In this document: piece by piece, positions 34,518 to 43,962 of the stretch
How the letters are laid out: each line of letters begins with the position of its first letter
Numbering within the stretch: the first letter of the stretch is position 1
NCBI GenBank assembly: GCA_017255395.1
Contig: JAFKDC010000014.1
Coordinates: forward strand, 81,964 to 145,963
Reading direction: 5' to 3'
Length of the DNA: 64,000 nucleotides
DNA from: Enemella evansiae
GTDB taxonomy: Bacteria > Pseudomonadota > Alphaproteobacteria > Rhodobacterales > Rhodobacteraceae
Translations under genes and position numbers: made by a program
Notes under the pieces: model-generated
Seen by the model: only the letters and a program-made list of their open reading frames with translations
Told to the model about the DNA's origin: nothing
Databases searched by the model: none

Positions 34518-34842
34518 CTTACCCTACAAAAAACAATCACTCACAGGACCGGCCGCGGGACAACCCAGCGTTACCCGGATGTTACCCCGGCGCGCGTGGA
34601 TCATCGACGACATGTTGTGGAAGTGGCCCAATGCACCGCAAGGCGCGGAGGCAACCCATTGGCAGAAGAGCTGTTTGACATTGCGGAGTGGTATGGACAC
34701 CCATTCAAGGACCTGGGCGACTGGGACGCCTTGCCGACAGCGGTTTCGCCAAGCTCAACGCGGGCAGCGTGTCCAACCTTTCCGACAAGTTGCACAGAAA
34801 GGACGAAAAGCCCCATGACTAACAATGTTTTAGAAAAGGAAG
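34518..34842. other. 325-base region between tRNA-Thr and tRNA-Glu
   Basis: AT-richer than the surroundings. It carries an open frame fragment, LAEELFDIAEWYGHPF then KDLGDWD, with no start site or stop of its own kind, running into the antisense of tRNA-Glu. It looks like the remains of an element once inserted at a tRNA. No integrase or direct repeat of the tRNA end is seen. Confidence 0.4.
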
Positions 34843-34917
34843 TGGCAGCCCGTAGGGGAATCGAACCCCTCTTTCCAGGTTGAAAACCTGGCGTCCTAAC
34901 CGATAGACGAACGGGCC
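34843..34917 (-). tRNA. tRNA-Glu (TTC)
   Basis: Minus strand: acceptor GGCCCGT, anticodon stem CCAGG/CCTGG around TTTTCAA giving TTC, and T arm GGGG-TTCGATT-CCCC. The gene ends GCCA at 34843. It converges with tRNA-Thr. Confidence 0.96.
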
Positions 34918-35107
34918 ACTCTTGTGCGCCGCGTGTCTGCCTGACTGGCCAACCCTGCGGCGTGAGGCGGGTTCTATGGAAACCCCGCGCCGCTTGCAAG
35001 CACAAATTTTCAGGTCAGAGACTTTTTCAAAAACGGCGCCCGAGAACTTCGGAAACAGCCCGCGCCTTAAGATTTTCCCCATCCCCAGCAACAGCTTACC
35101 GGAAAGA

Positions 35108-36880
35108 TCACGCGGGGCTGGCATCCTCCAGCCGCAGTTGCGCGGTCCGTCTCCCGTTCCACTCGTTGATTTCCAGCCGCCCCGCCAGATGGAATCGCCG
35201 GCCCCCGTGCTCGGTCAGGGCCGCCCCCAACGGACCGTCGAAGGCCCCGAAACAGATGCCGTCCAGTCGCGCGCCAAGCCCGTCGGTGCAGCTCAGTTTC
35301 AGATGGCCCGACCCGACCTGCTTCGCGAAAGAGATCCCCACGTCCGGCACCACGAAACGCGGCCCCGGGGCGCCCTGTCCGAAGGGTCCCGCCCGTTCCA
35401 GATCCTCGATCAGCGCCACCGTCGCCGCGCCGGGCATCAGCAGCCCGTCAATCCGCAGGTCGGCGGCGCCGCCCTGCCCCGCGCCCTGCCGCTCCAGCAG
35501 CGCAGAGAGGCGCGCCATGGCCTCGTCCAGCCGGTCGCGGGCCACCGTCAGCCCCGCGGCCATCCGGTGCCCGCCGCCCTTGATCAAAAGCCCCTCTGCA
35601 GCCAGTCTCTGGACCGAGGCGCCAAGGTCCACCCCCGCCACGGAACGGCCAGAGCCCTTGCCCTCTTCGCCCTCCAGCCCGATCACGACCGCAGGCCGCC
35701 CGGTCAGTTCCTTAAGGCGCGAGGCGACGATCCCCACGACGCCGGGGTGCCAGCCTTCGCCGGCAGCCCAGACCAGCGGCGCGTCCAGCCCGCGCTCCTC
35801 GGCCTGCGCAAGGGCGGCGGCGCGCACTGCCGCCTCGACCTCGCGGCGCTCGGCGTTCAGCGCCTCCAGCCGCTCGGCCAGCGCCTGCGCCTCGTGCTCG
35901 GATTCGCAGGACAAGAGCCGCGCACCCAGATCCGCCTGCCCGATCCGACCGCCCGCGTTCACCCGCGGCCCCAGCACGAAACCCAGGTGGTAGGAGGACG
36001 GCGCCTGTTCCAGCCGGGCAACATCCGACAGCGCCACAAGGCCCGGGCGGTCGCGCCGGGCCATGACCTTCAGCCCCTGCTGCACCAGCGCCCGGTTGAC
36101 CCCCTTCAGCGGCGCCACATCCGCAACCGTCGCAAGGGCGACGAGGTCGAGCATGCCCATCAGGTCCGGCCCGGAAGCCCCCGCCACACGCAGCTGCCGC
36201 CCGGCCTCCACCAGCATCAGGAAGACCACGGCCGCCGCGCAGAGATGCGCCAGCGACCCGTCCTCGTCCTGCCGGTTGGGGTTCACCACCGCCACGCAAT
36301 CGGGCAGCACCTCGCCGCCAAGGTGGTGATCCAGAACCACCACATCCGCGCCCCTGGCCGCCGCGATCGGCTCCAGCGAGAGGGTCCCGCAATCGACGCA
36401 GACAATCAGGTCGTGGTCGCGCGCCAGCGCCGCCATGGCCGGGGCGTTCGGGCCATAGCCCTCGTCGATGCGATCCGGCACATACAGCGTCGCCGGGCGC
36501 CCCATCTGCCGCAGCCAGTCGATCAGCAGCGCCGCAGAGGTGCCGCCGTCCACGTCGTAATCCGCAAAGACCGCGATCCGCTCGCGCCGCCGGACGGCGG
36601 TCAGAAAGCGCTCTGCCGCCACCTCCATGTCCTTCAGTGAGCGCGGGTCCGGCAACAGCTCGCGCAGGGTCGGCGCAAGATAGGCGGTGACCTCCGCCAC
36701 CGGCACCCCCAGCCGTGCCAGCACCGCACAAAGCGGCGCCGCGAGGCCGGTCGCCTGCTGCATGGCCTCGGCCTGCCGTTCCGCCTCGACGCCGGGACCG
36801 ACCCAGCGCCGCCCCGTCAGACTGCCTTCGACACCCAAGTAAGCCACGCTTGCCCCTTCCGCCTGAACCCGCGGTCTCAT
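35108..36880 (-). CDS. recJ: Single-stranded-DNA-specific exonuclease RecJ
   Basis: 590 residues. RecJ degrades single-stranded DNA 5' to 3' in recombination and mismatch repair. The DHH phosphoesterase motifs are present: VFADYDVDGGTSAALL near 105, LIVCVDCGT near 160, and VVLDHHLGG near 178. The RecJ/DHHA1 GSGRS and KGGGHRMAAGLTV motifs follow, and then the C-terminal OB region. The start at 36880 (MRPRVQAEGASVAYLG) removes a long spurious extension. It is followed, with 257 bases between, by glpX and hom, an order common in the family. Confidence 0.95.
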   Translation of the reverse strand: MRPRVQAEGASVAYLGVEGSLTGRRWVGPGVEAERQAEAMQQATGLAAPLCAVLARLGVPVAEVTAYLAPTLRELLPDPRSLKDMEVAAERFLTAVRRRERIAVFADYDVDGGTSAALLIDWLRQMGRPATLYVPDRIDEGYGPNAPAMAALARDHDLIVCVDCGTLSLEPIAAARGADVVVLDHHLGGEVLPDCVAVVNPNRQDEDGSLAHLCAAAVVFLMLVEAGRQLRVAGASGPDLMGMLDLVALATVADVAPLKGVNRALVQQGLKVMARRDRPGLVALSDVARLEQAPSSYHLGFVLGPRVNAGGRIGQADLGARLLSCESEHEAQALAERLEALNAERREVEAAVRAAALAQAEERGLDAPLVWAAGEGWHPGVVGIVASRLKELTGRPAVVIGLEGEEGKGSGRSVAGVDLGASVQRLAAEGLLIKGGGHRMAAGLTVARDRLDEAMARLSALLERQGAGQGGAADLRIDGLLMPGAATVALIEDLERAGPFGQGAPGPRFVVPDVGISFAKQVGSGHLKLSCTDGLGARLDGICFGAFDGPLGAALTEHGGRRFHLAGRLEINEWNGRRTAQLRLEDASPA

Positions 36881-36950
36881 AGCGCGCCACCCGCCCGGTG
36901 TCGAATGACGAAGGGCGACCCACGCCGCCGATACAGAACCGCCCCCGGTG

Positions 36951-36973
36951 CTTCTTCTTGGCCCAAATACCTC
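36951..36973 (+). repeat. Dispersed intergenic element, copy 8
   Basis: CTTCTTCTTGGCCC followed by AAATACCTC, the same core as copy 7. It lies between glpX and recJ, 112 bases from copy 9. Confidence 0.65.
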
Positions 36974-37084
36974 AAAGCGACAGCGCCGCCGGACCCGGTG
37001 CCGCAATTGAAGCGCCCCTCGTCCCGGGGCGCAGAGGAACGCCCCCCATCGGCCACAGCGCCCGGACAGGATCACCGCCCTGCC

Positions 37085-37106
37085 CTTCTTCTCTGTCCAA
37101 ATACTC
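37085..37106 (+). repeat. Dispersed intergenic element, copy 9
   Basis: CTTCTTCTCTGTCC followed by AAATACTCA. It lies 32 bases after the glpX stop (glpX is on the minus strand) and has the same orientation as copy 8. Confidence 0.6.
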
Positions 37107-37137
37107 AGCTGCCCCGGCCAGCCCGGGGCGGCAGACC

Positions 37138-38109
37138 TCAGACCGTGTGCCGGAACGGGTTGCGGTAGTGCATACGCCGCACCGAGCCGGTCTTGGAGCG
37201 CATCAGCAGGGTCTCGGTCTCGATCCAGCCCGGCTCGCGCCGGATGCCCTGCACCAGCGAGCCCTGCGTCACGCCCGTCGCGGCAAAGATCACGTGATCG
37301 GTCACCAGGTCGTCGCGCGCGTAGATGCGGTCGAGCTCGGCGATGCCGGCCTTCGCCGCGCGGCCCTTCTCGTCGTCGTTGCGGAACATCAGGCGGCCCC
37401 ACATCTGCCCGCCCATGCACTTCAGAGCCGCCGCGGCCAGCACCCCCTCGGGCGCGCCGCCGGAGCCCATGTACATGTCGATGCCGGTCTTGACGGTCTC
37501 GGCGCAATGCATGACGCCCGCCACGTCGCCGTCGGTGATCAGCCGGATGCCCGCACCGGTTTCACGCACCTCGGCCAGCATGTCCTCGTGACGCGGGCGC
37601 TCCAGCATGCAGACGGTGATGTCGCGCGGCTGGCAGCCCTTGGCCTTCGCCAGCGCCGAAACCCGTTCCGACGGCGACATGTCCAGAGAGACGACGTCGG
37701 CGTCATAGCCCGGCCCGATGGCCAGCTTGTCCATGTAGACGTCCGGCGCATGCAGCATCGAGCCGCGCGGCCCCATGGCGATCACCGTCAGCGCGTTGGG
37801 CATGTCCTTGGCGGTCAGGGTCGTGCCTTCCAGCGGGTCCAGCGCGATATCCACGCCCGGGCCACCGCTGCCGACCTCTTCGCCGATGTAAAGCATCGGC
37901 GCCTCGTCGCGCTCCCCCTCGCCGATGACCACGACACCCGAGATTTCCAGCTTGTTGAGCTGCTCGCGCATGGCGTTGACAGCGGCCTGATCGGCGGCCT
38001 TCTCGTCGCCCCGGCCGATCCAGTCGGCACTGGCAATGGCGGCCTGTTCGGCCACCCGTGCGAGGCCGAGAGACAGCATCCGGTCACTGAAATCCTGCGG
38101 GCTGGGCAT
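37138..38109 (-). CDS. glpX: Class II fructose-1,6-bisphosphatase GlpX
   Basis: 323 residues. It dephosphorylates fructose 1,6-bisphosphate in gluconeogenesis, with a lithium-sensitive phosphatase fold. Conserved: GRGDEKAADQAAVNAMR, VVVIGEGERDEAPMLYIGEEVG with metal-binding acids near residue 60, DIALDPLEGTTLTA, and GSGGAPEGVLAAAALKCMGG. It lies in the recJ-glpX-hom cluster. Confidence 0.95.
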   Translation of the reverse strand: MPSPQDFSDRMLSLGLARVAEQAAIASADWIGRGDEKAADQAAVNAMREQLNKLEISGVVVIGEGERDEAPMLYIGEEVGSGGPGVDIALDPLEGTTLTAKDMPNALTVIAMGPRGSMLHAPDVYMDKLAIGPGYDADVVSLDMSPSERVSALAKAKGCQPRDITVCMLERPRHEDMLAEVRETGAGIRLITDGDVAGVMHCAETVKTGIDMYMGSGGAPEGVLAAAALKCMGGQMWGRLMFRNDDEKGRAAKAGIAELDRIYARDDLVTDHVIFAATGVTQGSLVQGIRREPGWIETETLLMRSKTGSVRRMHYRNPFRHTV

Positions 38110-38270
38110 GGGGTCGTCCTCTTTGCGAAATCCTTTGCCTCCGCTCTAGCCCATGCCCCGGCCAAGAGAAAGCCCGCTGACGCTAACGGCGTGACCGGGA
38201 CAGGCTCTGCCCCGACGCGTTGTCCATGGGAGACCCGGGCGTTTCAGGGGGCGCTGCCCCCGGCCTGCGG

Positions 38271-38304
38271 CCTCCCCCCGAGGGTATTTGGACCAAGAAG
38301 AAGG
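38271..38304 (-). repeat. Dispersed intergenic element, copy 10 (best conserved)
   Basis: On the minus strand CCTTCTTCTTGGTCC runs directly into AAATACCCTCGGGGGGAGG. A GGGGGCGCTGCCCCC stem lies at 38247-38261 and a GGCCTGCGGCC stem at 38262-38272, so the full composite order is visible. It lies between hom and glpX. Confidence 0.75.
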
Positions 38305-38342
38305 GGCTTGGGACGCCCCCCGGCGGCGCGGGCCGCGCGGGT

Positions 38343-39629
38343 TCAGACCTCTTCGATGCGCAGGGCCACCGGCTCGTGCGTGACGACGCCCGTGGCCATC
38401 ATCGCGGCGAGCGCCCGATCAAGAGAGGGGCGCGTCGTCTTGTGGGTGACGATCAGCACCGGAGCGGCGTCGTCGACGTGATCGTACTGGCGCATGCGGT
38501 GGATGGAGACCCCCGCCTCGCCCAGTGCCTGCGCCGCCTTGGCCAGCGCACCGGGGCGGTCGACCAGCGCCATGCGCAGGTAGTAGGGCGCCGCCGCCGT
38601 CGCCTTTGCCGGGGTCGCCCTGGCCAGCGTGCCGGCGGGCCGCCCGAAGGTCGAGACGCGCAGGCCGCGCGCGATATCCATGACGTCGCCCATAACGGCG
38701 CTGGCGGTCGGGCCCTCGCCCGCACCGGCGCCGCGCATGACGATCTGGCCGACCTGATCGCCTTCGATCACCACCATATTGGTGCCGCCCGCCAGTTGCC
38801 CCAGCGGCGAGGCCGCGGGCACGAGGCAGGGCGCCATGGACTGTTCCAGCCCGCGCCCGGTCATGCGGCTGACCCCCAGAAGCTTGATGCGGAAGCCCAT
38901 GTCGGCGGCCTGCCGGATATCGTCGATGGTGACCTTGCCGATGCCTTCCAGTTCCACCGCGTCGAAATCGACCTGCGTGCCGAAGGCGATAGCGGCCAGC
39001 AGCGACAGCTTGTGGCCCGCGTCGATGCCGCCGACGTCGAGGGTCGGATCGGCTTCGAGGTAGCCCAGGGCGTCGGCCTCGGCGAAGGCCGCCTCGTAGG
39101 TCAGCCCGCCGTCTTCCATCCGGGTCAGGATATAGTTGCAGGTGCCGTTCATCACGCCGACCACGCGCTGGATATCGTTGCCGGCAAGGCTTTCGGTCAG
39201 CGCCTTGATGACCGGGATGCCCCCCGCCACCGCAGCCTCGAAGCGCAGCACCGCGCCATTGGTCTCGGCCAGCTCGGCCAGCGCCTGTCCGTGGTGGGCC
39301 AGCATCGCCTTGTTCGCCGTCACCACGTCCTTGCCCGCCGCCAGCGCCGCCTCGACAGCGGCCTTGGCCGGGCCGTCGCTGCCGCCCATGAGTTCGACGA
39401 AGACATCGACATCGTCGCGCGTCGCCAGCGCCACCGGGTCGTCCTCCCAGGCGTAGGCGGACAGCGGCACGCCACGGTCCTTGTCCCGCGTGCGCGCGGA
39501 GACCGCAGAGACCACCACCGGACGCCCGGCGCGTTCGGCCAGAAGCGTCGCTTTCTGGCGGACGATCTTGACCACGCCCGCGCCAACGGTTCCGAGGCCG
39601 GCGATACCAAGACGCAGGGGGTCGGACAT
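38343..39629 (-). CDS. hom: Homoserine dehydrogenase
   Basis: 428 residues. It reduces aspartate semialdehyde to homoserine for threonine and methionine. The Rossmann loop GIAGLGTVGAGVV is at residues 8-20, and GTCNYILTRM near 160 and EADALGYLEADPTLDVGGIDAGHKLSLLAA near 185-215 mark the catalytic domain. A C-terminal ACT domain (from about 350, LVDRPGALAKAAQALGEAGVSI) suggests allosteric control by an amino acid. The start at 39629 (MSDPLRLGIAG) has GGAG upstream. Confidence 0.96.
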   Translation of the reverse strand: MSDPLRLGIAGLGTVGAGVVKIVRQKATLLAERAGRPVVVSAVSARTRDKDRGVPLSAYAWEDDPVALATRDDVDVFVELMGGSDGPAKAAVEAALAAGKDVVTANKAMLAHHGQALAELAETNGAVLRFEAAVAGGIPVIKALTESLAGNDIQRVVGVMNGTCNYILTRMEDGGLTYEAAFAEADALGYLEADPTLDVGGIDAGHKLSLLAAIAFGTQVDFDAVELEGIGKVTIDDIRQAADMGFRIKLLGVSRMTGRGLEQSMAPCLVPAASPLGQLAGGTNMVVIEGDQVGQIVMRGAGAGEGPTASAVMGDVMDIARGLRVSTFGRPAGTLARATPAKATAAAPYYLRMALVDRPGALAKAAQALGEAGVSIHRMRQYDHVDDAAPVLIVTHKTTRPSLDRALAAMMATGVVTHEPVALRIEEV

Positions 39630-39965
39630 AGAGGGCTCCTTCAGGGACAGTGTTGCGGGCCTCCGGTTAGCGCCAAGTCGGCCCGGGTGCAATGGGATGC
39701 GGGGCCTGCCCCACTGGCTGCGCCGCGATCGATACACCGGGCGGACACGCAAGAGGCAGGACCAGCCTGACGCGGGCGCAGGCCGGGCACCCGCCGTGGC
39801 CCCCCAGGATCGATCCATCGGAACGGCAGGGGCCGGTCTGCGCCGCCCTCCCAAAATCCGGACTGCGCGGATGTACCTGTGCGAAGCGGGGCTGCCGTGG
39901 CCCCGGGATCGAGCCCTGCCTTCAGGGAGGATACGGCGCCCGGACCCTGCGGGCGCGGCAGAGGA
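39630..39965. other. 336-base gap upstream of hom
   Basis: No supported gene. It holds the second copy of the CCAAAATCC repeat (39831-39869), and the hom promoter should lie here. Confidence 0.5.
39831..39869 (+). repeat. CCAAAATCC-type intergenic repeat, copy 2
   Basis: GGCCGGTCTGCGCCGCCCTC followed by CCAAAATCCGGACTGCGCG. It resembles 26852-26886 over about 35 bases. Confidence 0.45.
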
Positions 39966-40292
39966 TCAGAGCTCGGCCTCGCGCAGGGTCTCGGCTTTCC
40001 GGCGCAGCCGGGCCAGCCGGTCCTGCACACCCGCGCCCTGCCCGACCGGGGCCGCCTGCACGGTGCCCGCACGCCCGCGCAGCGCATCGGCACGGCCCAG
40101 CACCCCGTCGATCATCCCGGGCGTTGCCGTGGGTTGCCGCCCGTCCAGCAGCTCCTCGATCGGCAGGAGCCGCGGATAGGGCGCCGTGGCCACCCCCGGG
40201 GTCTGCGTCTGATCCAGTTCGGGGAACTGCGCGCAGCCCGCCAGCAGCGCCGAAAACGCCACCGCAGACCCATATCCGAAACTCTTTTTCAT
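39966..40292 (-). CDS. Small lipoprotein, function unknown
   Basis: 108 residues. The N terminus MKKSFGYGSAVAFSALLAGCAQ is a lipoprotein signal with an LAGC lipobox (Cys20), so the mature protein should be membrane-anchored. The rest is short, proline-rich and then a charged coil (VQDRLARLRRKAETLREAEL). No family recognised. The start at 40292 gives the clean signal; a frame to 40328 adds a stretch that spoils it. Confidence 0.7.
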   Translation of the reverse strand: MKKSFGYGSAVAFSALLAGCAQFPELDQTQTPGVATAPYPRLLPIEELLDGRQPTATPGMIDGVLGRADALRGRAGTVQAAPVGQGAGVQDRLARLRRKAETLREAEL

Positions 40293-40374
40293 GCGGTCAG
40301 TCTTGCCCCATCCCCCGGCCCCCGGCAAGCCTTCCGGCTTGATCTGAACATGCGTTCATATAAAGCTGCCCGCC

Positions 40375-40962
40375 ATGGCACGCACACAGGGCTCTCACGC
40401 CGGCATAACCGGCCCCAGGATCCGCGCCGAGGCGCTGCGGCTTTTCGCGGAAAGCGGCTATGCGGCCGTGTCCATGCGCGAGATCGCCCGCGCGGTCGGC
40501 GTGCAGGCCGGGGCGCTTTACAACTACACGCCGGACAAGCAGGCGCTGCTGTTCTCGCTGCTCAAGGGGCATATGGACGATCTCGCCGAGGCGCTTTCGG
40601 CCCTGCCCCGCGCCGCCGACCCGATGGAGCGGCTGCGGACCTTCGTCCATTTCCACATCGCCTTTCACCTGGAACGCCCGCAGGCGGTCTTCATCGCCTA
40701 CATGGAACTGCGCAACCTGACGCCCGGGAATTTCGCGGTGATCGAGGCGCAGCGCCGCGACTACGAGACCGGGTTGGAAGAGATCCTGCGGGCGGGCATG
40801 GCGACGGGCGCCTTCTCGGTGCCCGACAGCAAGCTGGCCACCCTTGCCATCATCGCCATGTTGACCGGCGTGACGACCTGGTACCGGCCCGGCGGTCGCC
40901 TGCCGCTGGAGGCGGTCCAGGACCGCTACTGGGAACTGACCCGGCAGATGGTCACCGCCTGA
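40375..40962 (+). CDS. TetR-family transcriptional regulator
   Basis: 195 residues. The N-terminal helix-turn-helix spans about 12-58 (AEALRLFAESGYAAVSMREIARAVGVQAGALYNYTPDKQALL), followed by an alpha-helical ligand domain. It is transcribed alone and away from the lipoprotein gene. The region between the two starts (40293-40374) is the natural operator site. Target genes are unknown. Confidence 0.9.
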   Translation: MARTQGSHAGITGPRIRAEALRLFAESGYAAVSMREIARAVGVQAGALYNYTPDKQALLFSLLKGHMDDLAEALSALPRAADPMERLRTFVHFHIAFHLERPQAVFIAYMELRNLTPGNFAVIEAQRRDYETGLEEILRAGMATGAFSVPDSKLATLAIIAMLTGVTTWYRPGGRLPLEAVQDRYWELTRQMVTA

Positions 40963-41165
40963 AGCCCCGGGCGCGGATCACGGCTACACTTCCGGCGAAG
41001 GGCGCCCTTGGTCCCGTTCGCGCGCCGCATCGGCCCGCTGCACAGTCGTCTCGGACCAGCGATGAAGCGGACGCGGCTGGAACCCGGAGGGGCCTGCCCT
41101 GTATCCGGCCCCAGCCCCGGCGAGACATACCGCCGGGGTGCCACGCGACCGGTCGGGGCGATGCC

Positions 41166-41576
41166 CTACCGGCTGGTCTGGATCGATTCGAGGTATTCCA
41201 CCAGCGCCACCAGCTTTCGCGGTGTCGGCGTCTGGATGCCATCACCGCTGTCGAAGGGAATCAGATCGCCTTTCAGCAGCTCGCCGAACTCGGGCATGCC
41301 CGGGCCAGACAGGTCGGACCGCGCGTAGCCGTCGACGGTGGACATCACCTTGGCACGCGGAAAGCTGTCGCCGTGGCGCACGGAAATCAGCGTCAGGTCC
41401 TTCGGAGCCTTCGTCATGGCGCGCGCCATCGCGCCGTTGCCGCGCCCGTCCGCGCCATGGCACACCGCGCAATTCTCCATGAACAGCGCCTTGCCGTCCT
41501 GCGCCACCGGCATCTCTGCCTCGACACATCCCCACAGGGCCGCCAGTGCGGCCAAACCCAGAGCGATCCGTTTCAT
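41166..41576 (-). CDS. Small c-type cytochrome, probable lipoprotein
   Basis: 136 residues. A signal sequence with an ALWGC lipobox (Cys17) precedes one haem-c motif CAVCH at about residues 36-40. A methionine-rich region downstream (GPGMPEFGELLKGD) may supply the axial ligand. It is a class I-like periplasmic electron carrier. The start at 41576 (MKRIALGLAALAAL) is preceded by AGGGC. It lies between convergent TetR and divergent DMT-type genes. Confidence 0.85.
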   Translation of the reverse strand: MKRIALGLAALAALWGCVEAEMPVAQDGKALFMENCAVCHGADGRGNGAMARAMTKAPKDLTLISVRHGDSFPRAKVMSTVDGYARSDLSGPGMPEFGELLKGDLIPFDSGDGIQTPTPRKLVALVEYLESIQTSR

Positions 41577-41882
41577 TGTTGCCCTCGCTATTGCTCCCCT
41601 CCGACTTGCCGACTTTGCCCCAGGCCTGCAAGGGGGCTGTTGCAGCGGAAGCCTGCCGACACAGGCGGCGCGGGCGATCCGCCCCTTCGGCGCAAGGATC
41701 CGGTTGCCGTCGGGCGCGGCGCCCGGAACAGGCGGCACGGCCAGAGCCTTGCGCTCCCCCTTCACCACGCGCGCCCCGGGGCCACCTTCGGCCGGATTGC
41801 GCTGTTGCACCCGAACCGACCCTGCGTCATCAAAGCGCCGACCCGAACACCACCCCCTTGCAGCCCCGGAAGAGACCCCGCC
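41577..41882. other. 306-base gap between cytochrome and DMT-type gene
   Basis: Divergent promoters should lie here. No hexamers stand out and no repeat of the dispersed family is seen. Confidence 0.4.
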
Positions 41883-42317
41883 ATGACGCAATACGCCCTC
41901 ATCATGCTTCTGGCCGGGATCGGCATTCCGCTTCTTGCCGCGCTGAATGCCGCGCTGGGACAGGCGCTGGGGTCGCCGGTGGCGGCGGCCATGGTTCTGT
42001 TCTGGGTCGCGGTCCTGACGACCACGGCAATCTGGGCCCTGCGCGGCGCTCCTGCGCTGGCGATCCTGTCAGAGCCGCCCAGGCACCTGTTCCTCGGCGG
42101 GCTGCTGGTCGCCTTCTATGTCCTGTCGGTGACGATCATCGCGCCGCGCTTCGGCGTCGGGAATGCCATCTTCTTCGTCCTCGTGGGACAATTGCTGAGC
42201 GCCGCGGCCATCGACCATTTCGGCCTGTTCGGAGCACGCCTCTCGCCCCTGACAGTGACTCGGGCGACCGGCATCGCGGTGATGATGCTGGGCGTCTGGA
42301 TCACGCAGAAGGCATGA
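41883..42317 (+). CDS. DMT-superfamily (DUF606/YdcZ-like) membrane protein
   Basis: 144 residues and four to five predicted helices. The MLLAGIGIPLLAALNAALGQALGSPVAAAM start and the GVWITQKA end are typical of the DUF606/YdcZ branch of small drug/metabolite transporters, which often work as pairs or dimers. No partner gene is adjacent. Substrate unknown. Confidence 0.8.
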   Translation: MTQYALIMLLAGIGIPLLAALNAALGQALGSPVAAAMVLFWVAVLTTTAIWALRGAPALAILSEPPRHLFLGGLLVAFYVLSVTIIAPRFGVGNAIFFVLVGQLLSAAAIDHFGLFGARLSPLTVTRATGIAVMMLGVWITQKA

Positions 42318-42379
42318 TCCACGGGCCTTGTTGCGGCGCCCGGAGACAACATGCCGGTGGCTCTGCCCCCGGACCCGCT

Positions 42380-42405
42380 GGGTATTGTCCAGACTAAAGA
42401 AGGGG
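42380..42405 (-). repeat. Dispersed intergenic element, copy 11 (divergent)
   Basis: On the minus strand CCCCTTCTTTAGTCTGGAC is followed by AATACCC. It lies in the convergent gap between the DMT-type gene and rplA, with a CTCTGCCCCC half-stem to its left. Confidence 0.5.
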
Positions 42406-42507
42406 GCCGCGGCGCCTGACCCGCGATGGTGCACGGGCGGCGCAGAGCTGCTTGGCCTGCGATTCTGGCGATCTTCGCCCGGGCGCGGAGTTTCGGGGCG
42501 GCAAAAG

Positions 42508-42535
42508 CAAAGGGGCGGACCAAGCGGCCCGCCCC
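42508..42535 (-). terminator. Terminator after rplA
   Basis: On the minus strand GGGGCGG and CCGCCCC pair across a 10-base loop and are followed by TTTGCTTTT. It lies 24 bases after rplA. Confidence 0.75.
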
Positions 42536-42559
42536 CTGCAATTCCATATCCGCTTCGGC

Positions 42560-43258
42560 TTAGTTGCCGGTGGCGTTCGACACGTCGACGGTCACGCCCG
42601 GGCCCATCGTCGAGGACAGCGCGATCTTCTTCATGTAGGTGCCCTTGGCGCCGGTCGGCTTGGCCGCCGAAACCGCGTTCACGAAGGCGCGGATGTTCTC
42701 GGCCAGCTTGGCCTCGTCGAAGGAGGCCTTGCCGACGCCGGCGTGCACCACTCCACCCTTCTCGGCCTTGAACTGGACCTGTCCGCCCTTGGCGGCCTCG
42801 ACGGCCTCCTTGACGTCCATGGTCACGGTTCCGACCTTGGGGTTCGGCATCAGGTTGCGCGGGCCGAGGATCTTGCCCAGACGGCCGACGATCGGCATCA
42901 TGTCCGGGGTCGCGATGCAGCGGTCGAAGTTGATGTTGCCGGCCTGAACCTGCTCCATCAGATCTTCTGCGCCGACCACGTCAGCGCCGGCAGCCGTCGC
43001 TTCGTCGGCCTTGGGGCCACGGGCGAAGACGGCGACGCGGGTGGTCTTGCCGGTGCCATTGGGCAGCGAGACGACACCACGGACCATCTGGTCGGCGTGG
43101 CGCGGATCGACGCCGAGATTCATCGCGATCTCGACGGTCTCGTCGAACTTCGTCTTGGCGTTCGACTTGATCAGCGTGACGGCCTCTTCGACAGAGATCT
43201 CGTCCTTGCCTGCAAAGGCTTCGCGGGCGGCGCGGGTGCGTTTTCCGAGTTTTGCCAT
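42560..43258 (-). CDS. rplA: 50S ribosomal protein L1
   Basis: 232 residues. L1 forms the stalk that moves tRNA out of the E site and can repress its own operon. Conserved regions include [25 protein letters not shown], the [13 protein letters not shown] segment and [16 protein letters not shown]. It lies 5 bases after rplK. A terminator follows and the next gene is on the other strand, so rplJL-rpoBC do not follow here as they do in many bacteria. Confidence 0.98.
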   Translation of the reverse strand: MAKLGKRTRAAREAFAGKDEISVEEAVTLIKSNAKTKFDETVEIAMNLGVDPRHADQMVRGVVSLPNGTGKTTRVAVFARGPKADEATAAGADVVGAEDLMEQVQAGNINFDRCIATPDMMPIVGRLGKILGPRNLMPNPKVGTVTMDVKEAVEAAKGGQVQFKAEKGGVVHAGVGKASFDEAKLAENIRAFVNAVSAAKPTGAKGTYMKKIALSSTMGPGVTVDVSNATGN

Positions 43259-43263
43259 CGTGA

Positions 43264-43716
43264 TTACCCCTTCACCTCGATACCCATCGAATTGGCGGAG
43301 CCGACGATGATCTTCATGGCCTGCTCGACGTCATTGGCCGAGAGGTCCTTCATCTTGGCTTCGGCAATCTCGCGGACCTGCTTGATCGTCACGGTGGCGA
43401 CGGTCTCGCGGCCCGGAGTGACGGCACCCTTGGGACGGTTGCGCTTGCCAACGGGCTTCAGACCGGCAGCCTTCTTCAGATAGTAAGACGCGGGCGGCGT
43501 CTTGATGTCCATGGTGAAGGACTTGTCCTGATAGTAGGTGATCACGGTCGGGCACGGCGCGCCGGGCTCCATCTCCTGCGTCTTGGCGTTGAACGCCTTG
43601 CAGAATTCCATGATGTTGATGCCGCGCTGACCCAGCGCCGGACCGACCGGCGGGGAGGGGTTGGCTTTGCCTGCAGGGATCTGCAGCTTCATCTTGCCGG
43701 CGAGCTTCTTGGCCAT
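43264..43716 (-). CDS. rplK: 50S ribosomal protein L11
   Basis: 150 residues. L11 forms the GTPase-associated centre. The [38 protein letters not shown] start and the C-terminal GTVEGTARSMG-equivalent ([15 protein letters not shown]) identify it. The start at 43716 ([12 protein letters not shown]) is preceded by AAAAGGAGAC. Confidence 0.98.
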   Translation of the reverse strand: MAKKLAGKMKLQIPAGKANPSPPVGPALGQRGINIMEFCKAFNAKTQEMEPGAPCPTVITYYQDKSFTMDIKTPPASYYLKKAAGLKPVGKRNRPKGAVTPGRETVATVTIKQVREIAEAKMKDLSANDVEQAMKIIVGSANSMGIEVKG

Positions 43717-43913
43717 CGGCTGTCTCCTTTTCCATCGCCCCCGCGACGCGTCGGGGGGCATCTTGTGGCGTGGTCGTGGTCCGGGCTTCGCGAAGCCCTC
43801 GCCTCCCACGGTGATGCCGCACGGATGCGACAGGGGCGCGCGATACACCGGATGCGGTGAAAAGGCAAGCGCCGTTGCGCCGAAGGTCCGCGTCCCCGGG
43901 CCCCCGGCCATGG

Positions 43914-43935
43914 AAAAGGGGCCCGAAGGCCCCCT
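43914..43935 (-). terminator. Terminator after nusG
   Basis: On the minus strand GGGGCC-TTCG-GGCCCC is followed by TTTTCC, 28 bases after the nusG stop. It separates nusG-secE from rplKA. Confidence 0.8.
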
Positions 43936-43962
43936 GTCAGGTTCGGCGGGTCACCCCCCGGC

